DNA of 64,000 bases from JAMXLO01 sp963791495 (GTDB lineage Bacteria > Pseudomonadota > Alphaproteobacteria > Acetobacterales > Acetobacteraceae). The notes below the pieces were generated by a model that made no database searches, was not told the origin of the DNA, and worked only from the letters and a program-made list of their open reading frames with translations. Location: contig CAWBST010000028.1 of assembly GCA_963791495.1 (NCBI GenBank), forward strand, positions 248,001-312,000, written 5' to 3'. Positions 26,344 to 35,228 of the stretch are shown here, one piece after another; position 1 is the stretch's first letter; the number at the start of each line of letters is the position of its first letter. The position numbers were made by a program, and so were the translations under genes.

Positions 26344-27714
26344 ATGCTGGAAATCGGCGTGTTCCACAACGGCGCGTCCAGCCTGCCGGTCATCACCACC
26401 AAGGACGGTGTCACGCTCAACGACGGCACCCTCGCGGAGGTGCATCGGGCGGCGCAGGAGACGCTGGTGAACCAGGTGCGACAGGGCATCCTGGCGGAAA
26501 AGCTGGGCTTTCAATCCTTCTGGCTGACCGAGCACCACTTCCAGCCAGAAGGCGCCGAGATGAGCCCCAATCCGCTGATGGTGCAGACGGCGATCGCCGC
26601 CAACACGCGACGCATCCGGCTGGGCCAGGCGGCCAACATCATCGTCTGGCATCATCCCGTGCGTCTCGCCGAGCAGATCGCGACGCTCGATGTGATCAGC
26701 GGAGGTCGGGTCGAGTGCGGCATTGGCCGCGGATATCAGCCACGCGAGAACGAAACGCTGGGCCGGCCGTACGGCTCAACCATCCAGGACCAGGAGCGAA
26801 ACCGCAAGGCCTTCGAGGAGGCGGTCGCGATCCTGAAGAAGTGCTGGACGGAGCCCTCGTTCTCGCATCACGGCGAGAACTTCTCGATACCGCCGACCTA
26901 CACGAAGTGGAACCACAAGCAGACCATCGCCTATTTCCAGATGGACAAGGTCGAACGCCGGCTGGAGGACGTTCTCGCACTCGGCGATCCGGACATGTAT
27001 TCGGCAGGCAACCCGGTGCAAGCCACGACGACCACGCTGAAGGAGTTGCAGGTCTTCCCGCAGCCGGTGCAGAAACCACATCCGCAGTTGTGGGAACCGC
27101 TGACCAGCGCGCGTTCACTGAAGTGGGCAGCCGAGCACGGGCTAAATGGCGTGATGATTGCGGAGCCGAATGACCGGCTGCGGCGCAACATCGAGATTTA
27201 TCACGAGGCGGCAGAGAAGGCGAACTGGCCCGACATGCTCAACCGCGGCAGCTTCAAATTCGGCTGGGACGCCGATAAGCGACGCGGCATCATGACCAGC
27301 CGCTACATCCACATCACCAGGCCCGGACGGGAGGCGCAGGCGCTCGAGCGTGCGGCGCGCGCGATCGAACTACAATTCGACTACTACGGACCGTTCGGCT
27401 TCGGCGCGGTGGTCGCGCGGCTCAACGAGCCGATGTTCGACCTCAACAAGAAGGTCACCGCGGACATGCTGCGTGACCGCGAGATCGCCATCCACGGCTC
27501 AAGGCAGTTCGTCATCGACAAGATCATGAAGATGCGCGCCGAGTGCGGCTACGAGGACTTCTGCTTCATGGGCTGGTTCGAGCTCGGCGGCTTCGATCCG
27601 AAGGAGATCGAGGAGCAGATGCAGATGTTCGCCGAGGAGGTGATGCCGGTGATCGCCAGCGAGTGCGGCGGCAAGGTGGAGCTGCCGGCGCGAGGACTCA
27701 CTCTCGTGCCGTGA
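26344..27714 (+). CDS. LLM class flavin-dependent oxidoreductase (luciferase-like monooxygenase)
   Basis: A 456-residue member of the bacterial luciferase-like family. It starts with LEIGVFHNGASSLPV, then GFQSFWLTEHHFQPEG, TRRIRLGQAANIIVWHHPVRLAEQIATLDVISGGRVECGIGRGYQP (shown here as family landmarks at residues 55-140), and a C-terminal FCFMGWFELGGFDP segment. These enzymes use reduced FMN and O2 on varied substrates, which cannot be predicted here. It is longer than the usual 330-380 residues, with an insertion around residues 195-240. The ATG at 26344 follows a GGGAGCGAAAC ribosome-binding site. It is transcribed divergently from the Ehr operon. Confidence 0.9.
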   Translation: MLEIGVFHNGASSLPVITTKDGVTLNDGTLAEVHRAAQETLVNQVRQGILAEKLGFQSFWLTEHHFQPEGAEMSPNPLMVQTAIAANTRRIRLGQAANIIVWHHPVRLAEQIATLDVISGGRVECGIGRGYQPRENETLGRPYGSTIQDQERNRKAFEEAVAILKKCWTEPSFSHHGENFSIPPTYTKWNHKQTIAYFQMDKVERRLEDVLALGDPDMYSAGNPVQATTTTLKELQVFPQPVQKPHPQLWEPLTSARSLKWAAEHGLNGVMIAEPNDRLRRNIEIYHEAAEKANWPDMLNRGSFKFGWDADKRRGIMTSRYIHITRPGREAQALERAARAIELQFDYYGPFGFGAVVARLNEPMFDLNKKVTADMLRDREIAIHGSRQFVIDKIMKMRAECGYEDFCFMGWFELGGFDPKEIEEQMQMFAEEVMPVIASECGGKVELPARGLTLVP

Positions 27715-27750
27715 GCGCAAAGGCACGCCATCGGAGATGGTGTGGTTGGG

Positions 27751-27984
27751 CTAAGAGAGCGTCTGGATCTTCGCGCCAAGATCGCGGAACATCTGTTGCT
27801 CTAAGCTGATGAACTCGGCGAAACAGCCGATGACGATGGTGATGGCAAGGACAATCAGGAGACTGTTGAAGTTGATCAGCGACGATCGCAGCATGTCCTG
27901 ATCGTGCCGATATTTGCGGATATCAAGCACCTGAGTTCCTTTCGCCTGAGCCAGGCTTGCCGCAGCATTCAATCTGCTTGGCAC
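27751..27984 (-). CDS. Small single-pass membrane protein, unknown
   Basis: A 77-residue reading frame from GTG 27984 with one strong membrane helix (LLIVLAITIVIGCFAEFISL) after a charged N-terminal region (DIRKYRHDQDMLRSSLINF). An internal ATG would give 47 residues beginning just before the helix. It is AT-richer than its neighbours and the amino-acid pattern looks protein-like, but I recognise no family and there is no strong ribosome-binding site. It lies between the convergent LLM gene and an element-rich gap. Confidence 0.5.
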   Translation of the reverse strand: MPSRLNAAASLAQAKGTQVLDIRKYRHDQDMLRSSLINFNSLLIVLAITIVIGCFAEFISLEQQMFRDLGAKIQTLS

Positions 27985-28130
27985 CGGCCAAAACCTTGCA
28001 CAGTCAGCGGTGACAACGACCTCTTTGGATGTCAGGGATGATAGTCCTAACCATCAAGGCGCGCGATTGGACCAACGATCTAGTACCAGCGGCCCGATAT
28101 CGTGAACTCGTCTGCCGCCCGCCGGCTTCC

Positions 28131-28180
28131 CGTCATGGCCGGGCTTGGCCCGGCCTTCCACGCCTTTGACGCGCATAACG
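28131..28180. repeat. Dispersed alphaproteobacterial palindromic repeat
   Basis: CGTCATGGCCGGGCTTGGCC continuing CGGCCTTCCACGCCTTTGAC is the familiar intergenic repeat of Bradyrhizobium and relatives, whose core GGCCGGGC-TTG-GCCCGGCC is a palindrome. It lies inside the 372-base gap 27985-28356, which otherwise holds only the gene fragment at 28235-28297 and no complete gene that I can support. Confidence 0.7.
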
Positions 28181-28234
28181 AGGAAAAGAGGGATGGCCGG
28201 CACGACGCCGGCCCATCGAGCGGCTGCGCTGCTG

Positions 28235-28297
28235 CTCGCTCCCCTGCCCACGCCAGAGCGGGTCGCCGCCTGGGTCCGCCACCGGCCGATCGGCGCC
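28235..28297 (+). pseudogene. Fragment of the gene family represented at 33856-34491
   Basis: These 63 bases match 34219-34281 at 59 positions and in the same reading frame, encoding LAPLPTPERVAAWVRHRPIGA compared with LAPLPTSEQVAAWVRRRPIGA. Homology stops at both ends: the intact gene continues IADICRDLGITPR, whereas here it runs into GGNRRVEG. It therefore looks like a decayed or recombined remnant of a paralogue rather than a functional gene. Confidence 0.65.
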
Positions 28298-28356
28298 GGC
28301 GGCAATCGGAGGGTGGAAGGCGCGCATCCCTCCCACCCTCCTGTGATGGTTGCTGA

Positions 28357-28824
28357 CTAGCGGTCGGAGGTGACCGGCTTCAGCTCGTAGAGCTGCGTAT
28401 TGGACCGGATGGCCTCGTTCCAGCCCTTCTCGCGAACATCGAAATGAACCCAGTCCGGTCCGATGAACTTCTCATTCGGAGCGTTCCTGATCAGGCTCGT
28501 CCGTCCCGACGCCGCCGAATTGTCCTGCACGTGCGGCACGCTCGCGGCTTCCAGTTCTGCAACCTTCGCCCGCTGATCGTCCACCATGAACCCGATATGG
28601 TGGATGCCGCAGAACTCCGATGACTGGTCAGGACCGAGCTTCGGCGTGTTCGGTCCGTGCTTCAGAATGGCAAAATAGATGTAGCCGTCGCTGAGCCAGA
28701 CGCCATCGTCACCGGTGTCCTTCGGCTGCCGGTACAACTCCTTCAGCTCGAAGTGCTTCTTGTAGAACTCAGCGGTAGCCGCCGGATCCTTGCTCGCGAC
28801 AGCAACGTGCCGGATAAACGCCAT
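28357..28824 (-). CDS. VOC family (glyoxalase/dioxygenase superfamily) protein
   Basis: A 155-residue protein beginning MAFIRHVAVASKDPAATAEF, with the two beta-alpha-beta-beta-beta modules of the vicinal-oxygen-chelate fold. Candidate metal ligands are His7 in the first strand and the His of CGIHHIGFMVDD in the second module. The C-terminal GPDWVHFDVREKGW segment is unusual. The substrate is unknown. It lies 82 bases downstream of the amidohydrolase gene on the same strand and is probably co-transcribed, which suggests a shared catabolic route. Confidence 0.85.
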   Translation of the reverse strand: MAFIRHVAVASKDPAATAEFYKKHFELKELYRQPKDTGDDGVWLSDGYIYFAILKHGPNTPKLGPDQSSEFCGIHHIGFMVDDQRAKVAELEAASVPHVQDNSAASGRTSLIRNAPNEKFIGPDWVHFDVREKGWNEAIRSNTQLYELKPVTSDR

Positions 28825-28906
28825 GGACCTTTCTCCTTCAGTTTCGCCAAGTCAGAACCAAACGCAACCTCTTGCACAAATCAGGACAGCCCAGCCGTCC
28901 CTAAGC

Positions 28907-30034
28907 TCAGTTCATACCGTAAAAGCCGAGAGCGCCGTCGGCCATCACCTGATGCTTCGCCGCGGCGGACAACGACCCCAGCCGATCCCGCATCATCTTT
29001 GGCGCGCCTGGAAAGAACCCGTCCTGATGCGGGTAATCAGTCGCCCACATGATCTTGTGCGGACCGATATAGTCGGCCAGCACAGCGATGCTGTTCTCCA
29101 CAGGCTCGAAAGAGATCCAGCAATTGCGCTGGAACAGTTCGCTCGGACGCATGCTCGGTGCGGTGTCATTGAATCCCTTGTCGTCGAAATGCCGATCCAT
29201 GCGATCAAGCCACGGCGCTATCCAGCCACCGCCGGACTCGAGGAAGGCAACACGCAGCCGCGGGTGACGGTCAACGACACCGCCCCAGATCACGCTGAGC
29301 GCCACGAGCATCATCTCCATCGTGTGCGAGATCATATGCCGCGCCGCTCGGTCGCTTTCGAAGCGATCGACGCCCACGGTCGGCATCGCGTTGGTCGAGC
29401 CCTCATGGAACCCGATCGAGACGTCGAGATCTTCGGCCATCCGCCAGAACGGCTCGTACATCGCGTCGCTCAACATCTTCTTGCCGTGATATGGGTTCGG
29501 TCGCAAGAACGCACCACGCATCCCAAGCGTCTTGCGCGCGTAACTCAGCTCCTCCATCGCCAGTTCGACGGACTGCATCGGCAGCATTGCAACCCCGAAC
29601 AGCCGGTCAGGATACGGCTTGCAGTAATCCGCGAGCCAACGATTGTAGGCGCGACACATCGCGGCAGCCAAACCGGGATCCTCGACGGCTCCGGTGAACA
29701 AGCCGAGGCTAGGGTAGAGGAACGCGGCGTCGATTTCGTCAAGGTCCATGTCGGCGATGCGGGCGTGCGGGTCGAACCCTCCCTTGCGACCATCGGCATA
29801 TTTCTGGCTGTCGAGTTGAAGTTCGCCCTGCCGGACACCAACAGAGCCGAGGCTGCCGATGCCCCGGGGATTGCCGAGCAGCTTCCCCTCAACGGTGAGC
29901 CGTTCCTTGCCATTGTCGTCGATGACGAACCGCGGTTGGCGTTCACGGAATGCAGGGTCGATGTAGTCAGCCCAAAGAGTGAGCGGCTCGAGAATGTGAC
30001 CGTCCGCGTCAACAACATTGTAAGCCCGTGTCAT
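28907..30034 (-). CDS. Amidohydrolase 2 family metal-dependent hydrolase/decarboxylase
   Basis: A 375-residue TIM-barrel protein of the ACMSD/6-methylsalicylate-decarboxylase-like branch. It starts with the metal motif DADGHILEP (D-x-D-x-H), contains IGFHEGSTNAMP and RHMISHTMEM with catalytic histidines, and ends with the conserved KIMWATDYPHQDG. Members usually decarboxylate or hydrolyse aromatic or cyclic acids. The ATG at 30034 follows a GGGAGGGAAACGC ribosome-binding site. A second, frameshifted relative lies at 54194-55169. Confidence 0.88.
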   Translation of the reverse strand: MTRAYNVVDADGHILEPLTLWADYIDPAFRERQPRFVIDDNGKERLTVEGKLLGNPRGIGSLGSVGVRQGELQLDSQKYADGRKGGFDPHARIADMDLDEIDAAFLYPSLGLFTGAVEDPGLAAAMCRAYNRWLADYCKPYPDRLFGVAMLPMQSVELAMEELSYARKTLGMRGAFLRPNPYHGKKMLSDAMYEPFWRMAEDLDVSIGFHEGSTNAMPTVGVDRFESDRAARHMISHTMEMMLVALSVIWGGVVDRHPRLRVAFLESGGGWIAPWLDRMDRHFDDKGFNDTAPSMRPSELFQRNCWISFEPVENSIAVLADYIGPHKIMWATDYPHQDGFFPGAPKMMRDRLGSLSAAAKHQVMADGALGFYGMN

Positions 30035-30212
30035 TGCGTTTCCCTCCCGCGGTTGTCGCCACATCGTAGCGTGGCAGGCTCGTCGCAGCGAGTCTGCGCC
30101 ATCCACGCGCGTTCCGGCGTCGACTGAGGGTCGGCGAAGCATGGAGAGGGAGCGTCAGAACGTCAGCCGTGTTTATCAGGCCCGGTCAGGCCCGCGTTGC
30201 TGGCAGACCGAC

Positions 30213-32231
30213 TCAGGCCCCGCGGCTGTGCCTCCCGTGACGCATCAGCGTCACCAGGTAGGCGATCAGCAAGAAGGTCAATGCGTGTACCGCGACAATT
30301 GCGGCGCCGTAAGCCGCCGGCTCCGAGGTCATGTTCATTAATGTGCCGGTGTGTGCGTTCATTATCCGGATCGGTCCCTCGGCGGTGATGAACACCGACT
30401 TCATCGCTTCGGTCAGCCAGTAGCCGCTGACCGCTATCTTGGCCAGAACCGTGGCAAGGTCGGGCAGCTTTGGCACCAGCACCCCGGCCAAGATCAATTG
30501 CGGAACCAGCGCCAGAGGAACGATCGTGGTCGCCTGGTCTCGCGTGTTGGCAAATGCGGAGATCACCAATCCCATCGCCGTGCCCGCCATTGCACCGATC
30601 GTCAGCAGCATGAATTGTTGCAGCCGATCACCTGGGATCCCGGCCGCCAGCACGGCCACAAGCATATAAACACAGGCAAGTTGCAACACGGTGAACACGC
30701 AGGACACGAGGTACTTCGCAAGGATGAACGCGGCAGTGGACAGGTTGATGTCGTTTTCGCGCCGGTAAATCGCAAGTTCGCCGACGATATCCTTCGACGC
30801 CGCATTGCAGCCGAGCCAGATCGCGCTCAGGCCAAGCAGCAGCAGAAGAGCGTTCTGCGCATTAACCAGCTCCTGCCCCGTCCCGAAGTCGCCGAACGCG
30901 TAGCCCATCAGCCCGCCGATGAGCACACTCTGAACCGCAGCCATCACCAACGTACGACGATCCGACAGCAGCAAGGTGGTATTCCGGTGTAGTAGAATGG
31001 CTGTTTGGCGCATTACACGCCGCAGTGTGACGAACGCCGAATCCCGAGGGTGCCGCCATGCTGGACACCGAGCGTAGCCACCAGATTCGGCGGCGATCGG
31101 CAGATCGATTGTGGCGCTGACAGCTCCTTCGAACCTGGCACGCCAGCACTCAGCGCCAAGCTCTTCCGTACGGTCGAACACCTCTCCCAGTCGGTGCACG
31201 GAGAAGAAGTCCAGCACTTCGGAGGGGGCGCCAACGAAGGTTGGTTGGCCGCCGCGGCCCATGCAGATGACCTTGTCACAGAACTCCGCCACGTTCGCCA
31301 AGGTGTGCGTAACCACAATAATGGTCACTCCGTCATCGGCGAGGCGTCGAAGCAGGCGCATGATCTGCCAGTCGGTGCTCTCGTCCAGCCCGCTGGTAAC
31401 CTCATCGAGCAGAATCAGGCTGGGGCGGTTGAGAATCTCACTCGCCAGGCTGGCGCATTTCTTCTGCCCTCCACTGAGTGAGCCAATCCGCTGATCGAGC
31501 CGATCGAGCAGATCGACGCTGCGCGCAGCTTCGATCACGGCTGCGCGGCGCTGCGCAACAGTGGTGTCCGGCGGCAGCCGAAGCTGCGCCGTGTAGTCGA
31601 GCGCCTGGCGCAGAGTTAGCTGCTCGTGGAGCACGTCCTGCTGCGGCACAAAGGCAATGTCCTGCTTCACGGCCTGAAAATTGGCGTGCAGGTCATGATC
31701 GTTGAGCAGGACTGTCCCTTCGCTCGGGAGCATCCGACCAGCCATGATGTTCATCAGCGTTGATTTGCCTGAGCCGTTGGCACCGATGATGGCGACAAAT
31801 TCAGACGGCAGGATACGCAGATTGGCGCCGTGCAGAATACGTCTTGGTACTCCGCGAGCCTGTCCGCGGCGCACATCGTAGCTGACGCCCCGGACCTGCA
31901 GCTCGACATTGCCGATGCGCCCTGCCTTGGTCAGCGCAGTACCATCGAACGTCAGTTGGAATGGGCCGATATCGATGCGGTCACCCGGGACCAGGCGACG
32001 AGCACCGCGCAGGCGCTCGCCGTTGACATAGGTGCCGTTGGCACCCCCGAGGTCGCGCAGCACGACGGTTCCGTCCATTATCTCAAAGGCCGCGTGACGG
32101 CGCGAGACGTTCGGATGATCGAGGACGACCTGCCCCGGCATCGCCTGACGGCCGACGGTCAGACCGTGGTCGAGGAGCACCCGGTCTCGCACGGTGGCGA
32201 CCCGGTCCTCGTCTGTTTGCATTATCCTCAC
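30213..32231 (-). CDS. FHA domain-ABC ATPase-ABC-2 permease fusion protein
   Basis: About 672 residues with three parts. An N-terminal forkhead-associated (phosphothreonine-binding) domain is seen as LTVGRQ, NVSRRHAAFE and LGGANGTYVNGERL. An ABC ATPase follows, with Walker A GANGSGKSTL, signature LSGGQKKCASLASEI and Walker B LILLDEVTSGLDE. A C-terminal ABC-2 type permease has six membrane segments. The organisation resembles mycobacterial Rv1747 and ABCG half-transporters; it is a complete half-transporter that would dimerise. The FHA domain suggests control by a Ser/Thr kinase, none of which is encoded nearby. The start is GTG 32231 (GAGAGG upstream) or ATG 32222. FNR-type boxes lie upstream. 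Confidence 0.92.
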   Translation of the reverse strand: MRIMQTDEDRVATVRDRVLLDHGLTVGRQAMPGQVVLDHPNVSRRHAAFEIMDGTVVLRDLGGANGTYVNGERLRGARRLVPGDRIDIGPFQLTFDGTALTKAGRIGNVELQVRGVSYDVRRGQARGVPRRILHGANLRILPSEFVAIIGANGSGKSTLMNIMAGRMLPSEGTVLLNDHDLHANFQAVKQDIAFVPQQDVLHEQLTLRQALDYTAQLRLPPDTTVAQRRAAVIEAARSVDLLDRLDQRIGSLSGGQKKCASLASEILNRPSLILLDEVTSGLDESTDWQIMRLLRRLADDGVTIIVVTHTLANVAEFCDKVICMGRGGQPTFVGAPSEVLDFFSVHRLGEVFDRTEELGAECWRARFEGAVSATIDLPIAAESGGYARCPAWRHPRDSAFVTLRRVMRQTAILLHRNTTLLLSDRRTLVMAAVQSVLIGGLMGYAFGDFGTGQELVNAQNALLLLLGLSAIWLGCNAASKDIVGELAIYRRENDINLSTAAFILAKYLVSCVFTVLQLACVYMLVAVLAAGIPGDRLQQFMLLTIGAMAGTAMGLVISAFANTRDQATTIVPLALVPQLILAGVLVPKLPDLATVLAKIAVSGYWLTEAMKSVFITAEGPIRIMNAHTGTLMNMTSEPAAYGAAIVAVHALTFLLIAYLVTLMRHGRHSRGA

Positions 32232-32331
32232 CCGAAACCCTCTCAGCAGAGATCGACATCGCCGTCAGGCGCATCCACCGCCGCCTTTTCCACGACCATA
32301 TCTTCACAAGCATAGGTGCCAGCGCCTCGCA

Positions 32332-32345
32332 TTGACTCAGATCAA
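32332..32345. promoter_or_regulatory. FNR/FixK-type box 1
   Basis: TTGAC-TCAG-ATCAA matches the FNR/FixK palindrome TTGAT-N4-ATCAA at nine of ten fixed positions. It lies 101 bases upstream of the FHA-ABC gene start (minus strand), within the 324-base divergent region 32232-32555, which contains no gene. Candidate minus-strand -10 elements lie at 32314-32309 and 32302-32297, which brackets the spacing expected for activation. Confidence 0.6.
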
Positions 32346-32477
32346 TCCGAAGCAGGGAAGTGCAGAGCTCGCCTGGCAGCTGCCTCAGTTCAGCCCGCGA
32401 CCCAACTCCTCGCAACACTATGTCGGCTCTCGACGATCGCTGACGCGCCACCGAGGCGGATGCCGACAGGGTTTCGG

Positions 32478-32491
32478 TTGATTTGGATCAA
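32478..32491. promoter_or_regulatory. FNR/FixK-type box 2, perfect consensus
   Basis: TTGAT-TTGG-ATCAA is an exact match to the FNR/FixK/Anr consensus. It lies 65 bases upstream of the AI-2E transporter ATG at 32556. Together with box 1 it makes oxygen- or redox-dependent control of both divergent transporter genes likely. No FNR/FixK regulator is encoded in this window. Confidence 0.7.
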
Positions 32492-32555
32492 TGCAGCCTT
32501 CATCAATCTGGCTTCGGCTCAGTGGGTAGTGTTGGACAAATCCTGTGGTGACCTC

Positions 32556-33668
32556 ATGATGACACCGTTCTCCACATCAGACGCGGACCTCGAACAACGC
32601 CTCGCGCGCCGCCTCCTCGATGTGCTGATCCGCGCCACCGTTCTCCTCGCCGTGGCGCTGCTCTGCTACCGCGTTCTGGCCCCCTTCCTGCCGCTCGCGA
32701 TCTGGGCGCTCATCTTCGCGGTGACCCTCTACCCCCTGCACCTGCGCATCGCAGCCCATCTCGGTGGACGGTCCGGGCTCACCGCAACTCTGCTGGTGCT
32801 GATCGGTATAGCCGTATTCGTCGCCCCAATCGCCTTATTGATGAGTTCGCTGGGCAATTCCATCCAGACCCTGATCGAGGCCGTGCAGCAGAACACATTG
32901 CGGATCCCGGCCCCGCCCGAGGCGGTTGCGGCCTGGCCCATCATTGGTGGGAAGCTCCACGCCTTGTGGAGCCAGGCGCACGACGATCTGCCCGCCCTCG
33001 TGCAAAGCATGCAGCCAAAGATCGGCGATCTTGCCCGCACCGCGCTCGGCTTCGTCACGAGCATTGTCGGCGGCCTCCTTGCCTTTCTCGCCGCCCTGGT
33101 CCTCGCCGGTATCTTCATGGCCTACGGCGAATCCGGCGCCGGCGCCTGCCTCTCCGTTTTCCAGCGCCTTGCCGGCGAGCAGCGCGGGGCAAGGCTCGCC
33201 CGCCTCTCCACCGCGACCATCCGCGCCGTCGCACAAGGCGTGGTGGGGGTGGCGCTCATTCAGGCAATCCTCGTGGGCCTTGCCCTTCTGATCGCGGGAG
33301 TGCCGTGGGCCGGCGCTCTCGCGGCGATCGTTCTGGTGCTCGGCATCGCCCAGGTTCCCGCGGTGATCGTGACGCTACCGGCAATCGCGTGGATCTGGTC
33401 ACGCGGCGGCGGCGGCACGGGCGAGGCGATCATCTACACCGTGCTTCTGCTCGTCTCCGGCATGGCGGACAACGTGCTCAAGCCGCTGATGCTAGGCCGC
33501 GGCGTGGACGTACCGATGCCCGTCATCCTCGTCGGCGCTCTCGGCGGTATGGCGACGGGTGGGATCATCGGGATGTTCGTCGGTGCAACCCTGCTGGCCC
33601 TCGCCTGGCAAGTTGTCACCGGCTGGGTCGAGGAGATCCCCGACGCAAACATTCCGCCCGGAGGCTGA
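32556..33668 (+). CDS. AI-2E family (PerM/TqsA-like) membrane transporter
   Basis: A 370-residue polytopic protein with the family layout: paired membrane segments at the N-terminus (LLAVALLCYRVLAPFLPLAI and the segment after it), a long soluble loop (residues 110-190), and a C-terminal set containing ALIQAILVGLALLIAGVPWA and GMADNVLKPLMLGRGVDVPM. Family members export autoinducer-2 or, in many bacteria, serve as ion or unknown-solute exporters, so the substrate is open. ATG 32556 or 32559 is the likely start; the frame upstream is not hydrophobic. FNR box 2 is 65 bases upstream. Confidence 0.88.
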   Translation: MMTPFSTSDADLEQRLARRLLDVLIRATVLLAVALLCYRVLAPFLPLAIWALIFAVTLYPLHLRIAAHLGGRSGLTATLLVLIGIAVFVAPIALLMSSLGNSIQTLIEAVQQNTLRIPAPPEAVAAWPIIGGKLHALWSQAHDDLPALVQSMQPKIGDLARTALGFVTSIVGGLLAFLAALVLAGIFMAYGESGAGACLSVFQRLAGEQRGARLARLSTATIRAVAQGVVGVALIQAILVGLALLIAGVPWAGALAAIVLVLGIAQVPAVIVTLPAIAWIWSRGGGGTGEAIIYTVLLLVSGMADNVLKPLMLGRGVDVPMPVILVGALGGMATGGIIGMFVGATLLALAWQVVTGWVEEIPDANIPPGG

Positions 33669-33855
33669 TCTACTCCCACCTTGCGGCATGGCAACGACTT
33701 GGACCATCTGATGCGCGTCGGACCAACCAGACATGGCTCCGGGTCGTCAGCCGAAACGCCGACCAGTGGCTCGCAAACTGAATCCTAGCCGCTAAGCGAT
33801 CCATGTGGAAAATATTCCTTGACTTCCGATACCGCCCTGTGTTCTTGTTCCGTTC

Positions 33856-34491
33856 ATGTCTGCCGGCAGTGCCCCCGCCTCATCCGCCATACCCGATCCC
33901 CCACCGGCCAGCTCGGACAGACCCAGCCGCTCGCGCCGCTTGCTCGACCTGGTCTGCAAACTCATCGATTACGGCAAGGAACTCGCCAACACGGTCCGCG
34001 AGCGCGTCGCCGGCGACCCTGTTTTTGCCAGGTGCGCCTTCGGTAGCAACGATCTTTCGCTGATCCTCAGCCGCATCACCCGCGGTCTGCATCTGGCCAG
34101 CGCTCTCGAAGCAAGGATCGTTCAGGGTGCCAAACGTCTGGACGTTGCCCCTGGACCTGCCCGTGCCACGTCCCCGCCCAGGCAGCGCAACCCGCGCAGC
34201 CCTGCCCCGGACGCCGGTCTCGCTCCCCTCCCCACGTCAGAGCAGGTCGCCGCCTGGGTCCGCCGCCGGCCGATCGGCGCCGTCATCGCCGACATCTGCC
34301 GCGACCTCGGCATCACGCCGCGACATCCGCTGTGGCGAGAACTGCAGCTCGCCATCATCCGGCATGGCGGCAGCCTCGCAGGCCTGGTGAAGACCATGCT
34401 CGACCGGGCGTTTCCGCTTGCCGCGCCGCCCGCCCTGCCGGCAGTGGCCGCACCGTTCGCCCCGGCGCCTGCCGGCGTCGGCCCACCCTGA
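33856..34491 (+). CDS. Uncharacterised proline/arginine-rich protein, member of a duplicated local family
   Basis: A 211-residue soluble protein: a Pro/Ser-rich N-terminus, a helical segment (RRLLDLVCKLIDYGKELANT), a basic linker and a C-terminal helical domain (EQVAAWVRRRPIGAVIADIC through LAIIRHGGSLAGLVKTMLDR), ending in a Pro/Ala tail. I know no function. The middle segment APLPTSEQVAAWVRRRPIGA is nearly duplicated in the fragment at 28235-28297, so this belongs to a family with more than one copy in this genome. The start could be 33856; no strong ribosome-binding site is visible. Confidence 0.65.
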   Translation: MSAGSAPASSAIPDPPPASSDRPSRSRRLLDLVCKLIDYGKELANTVRERVAGDPVFARCAFGSNDLSLILSRITRGLHLASALEARIVQGAKRLDVAPGPARATSPPRQRNPRSPAPDAGLAPLPTSEQVAAWVRRRPIGAVIADICRDLGITPRHPLWRELQLAIIRHGGSLAGLVKTMLDRAFPLAAPPALPAVAAPFAPAPAGVGPP

Positions 34492-34523
34492 AGCCGAACG
34501 TCTGGACCATCGAAGCGTGACGC

Positions 34524-34550
34524 ACGGGGCCGAGGATTGGCCGGCCCCGT
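34524..34550 (+). terminator. Rho-independent terminator after the 33856-34491 gene
   Basis: ACGGGGCC (34524-34531) and GGCCCCGT (34543-34550) form an eight-pair GC-rich stem 32 bases after the stop codon, followed by CGTTCTGATT, a modest U-rich run. Confidence 0.6.
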
Positions 34551-34652
34551 CGTTCTGATTCGGCCATGACCCGACACGAGTTCTGCCTTCGTGAGCTTGC
34601 GGGCATGTCACGGCACCGGCAAGCTGCGGCAAGCAACAGGAGGCACCGGACC

Positions 34653-35228
34653 ATGTCAGTCACCGAAGCCGTCCAGGAACAGCCCGCACTGCTCGCCGAG
34701 CCACCGCAGCGTCTGCATCATCACGCATACGTCGTGCGCGACCAGGAGAAGAACCGCCAGTTCTTCGAGGAGCTGCTCGGCATCCCGCTGGTCGCCACCT
34801 GGTGCGAGAAGCACCACAACAGCTGGCTCGGCCGCGATGTCGCGATGTGCCACACGTTCTTCGGCATGGGCGACGGTGGCGCGCTCGCGTTCTTCTCGTT
34901 CGGCGATCCGGACGTCTACAAGCTGGTGATCGCCGAGAAGCCGCCGGTGGTCGGCAGCTTCGACCACGTGGCATTCAAGGTATCGGACCGCACCTATGAC
35001 GAGATCGTGGACCGGCTGAAGAGTGCGGGCGAGACGTTCCGCGAGAACGACCACGGCTACTGCAAGTCGGTCTACGCGACTTCACCGGACGGGCTGATCG
35101 TGGAGTTCACCGTCGATCCGCCGGGCGTAGAGCAGATCGATGCAATCCGTCGCGCCGACGCGCACTCCGAACTGGCGCGCTGGGTGGCGGGCGATCACCG
35201 CACCAACAACGATCTGCGGCCGCGCTAA
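34653..35228 (+). CDS. VOC family (glyoxalase/bleomycin-resistance type) protein
   Basis: A 191-residue protein with a vicinal-oxygen-chelate domain. RLHHHAYVVRDQEKNRQFFE carries the first metal histidine, FDHVAFKVSDRTYDEIVDRL the second and SPDGLIVEFTVDPPG the closing glutamate, as in ring-cleaving dioxygenases and related enzymes. The length allows only one domain pair. The start at 34653 has an ACAGGAGGC ribosome-binding site. The 3' end overlaps the convergent cupin gene by four bases. The substrate is unknown. Confidence 0.87.
   Translation: MSVTEAVQEQPALLAEPPQRLHHHAYVVRDQEKNRQFFEELLGIPLVATWCEKHHNSWLGRDVAMCHTFFGMGDGGALAFFSFGDPDVYKLVIAEKPPVVGSFDHVAFKVSDRTYDEIVDRLKSAGETFRENDHGYCKSVYATSPDGLIVEFTVDPPGVEQIDAIRRADAHSELARWVAGDHRTNNDLRPR

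Noticed and set aside
28102..28356. Plus-strand reading frame as a real gene
   Set aside because: It is assembled from a dispersed palindromic repeat and a fragment of a paralogous gene; homology ends abruptly on both sides.
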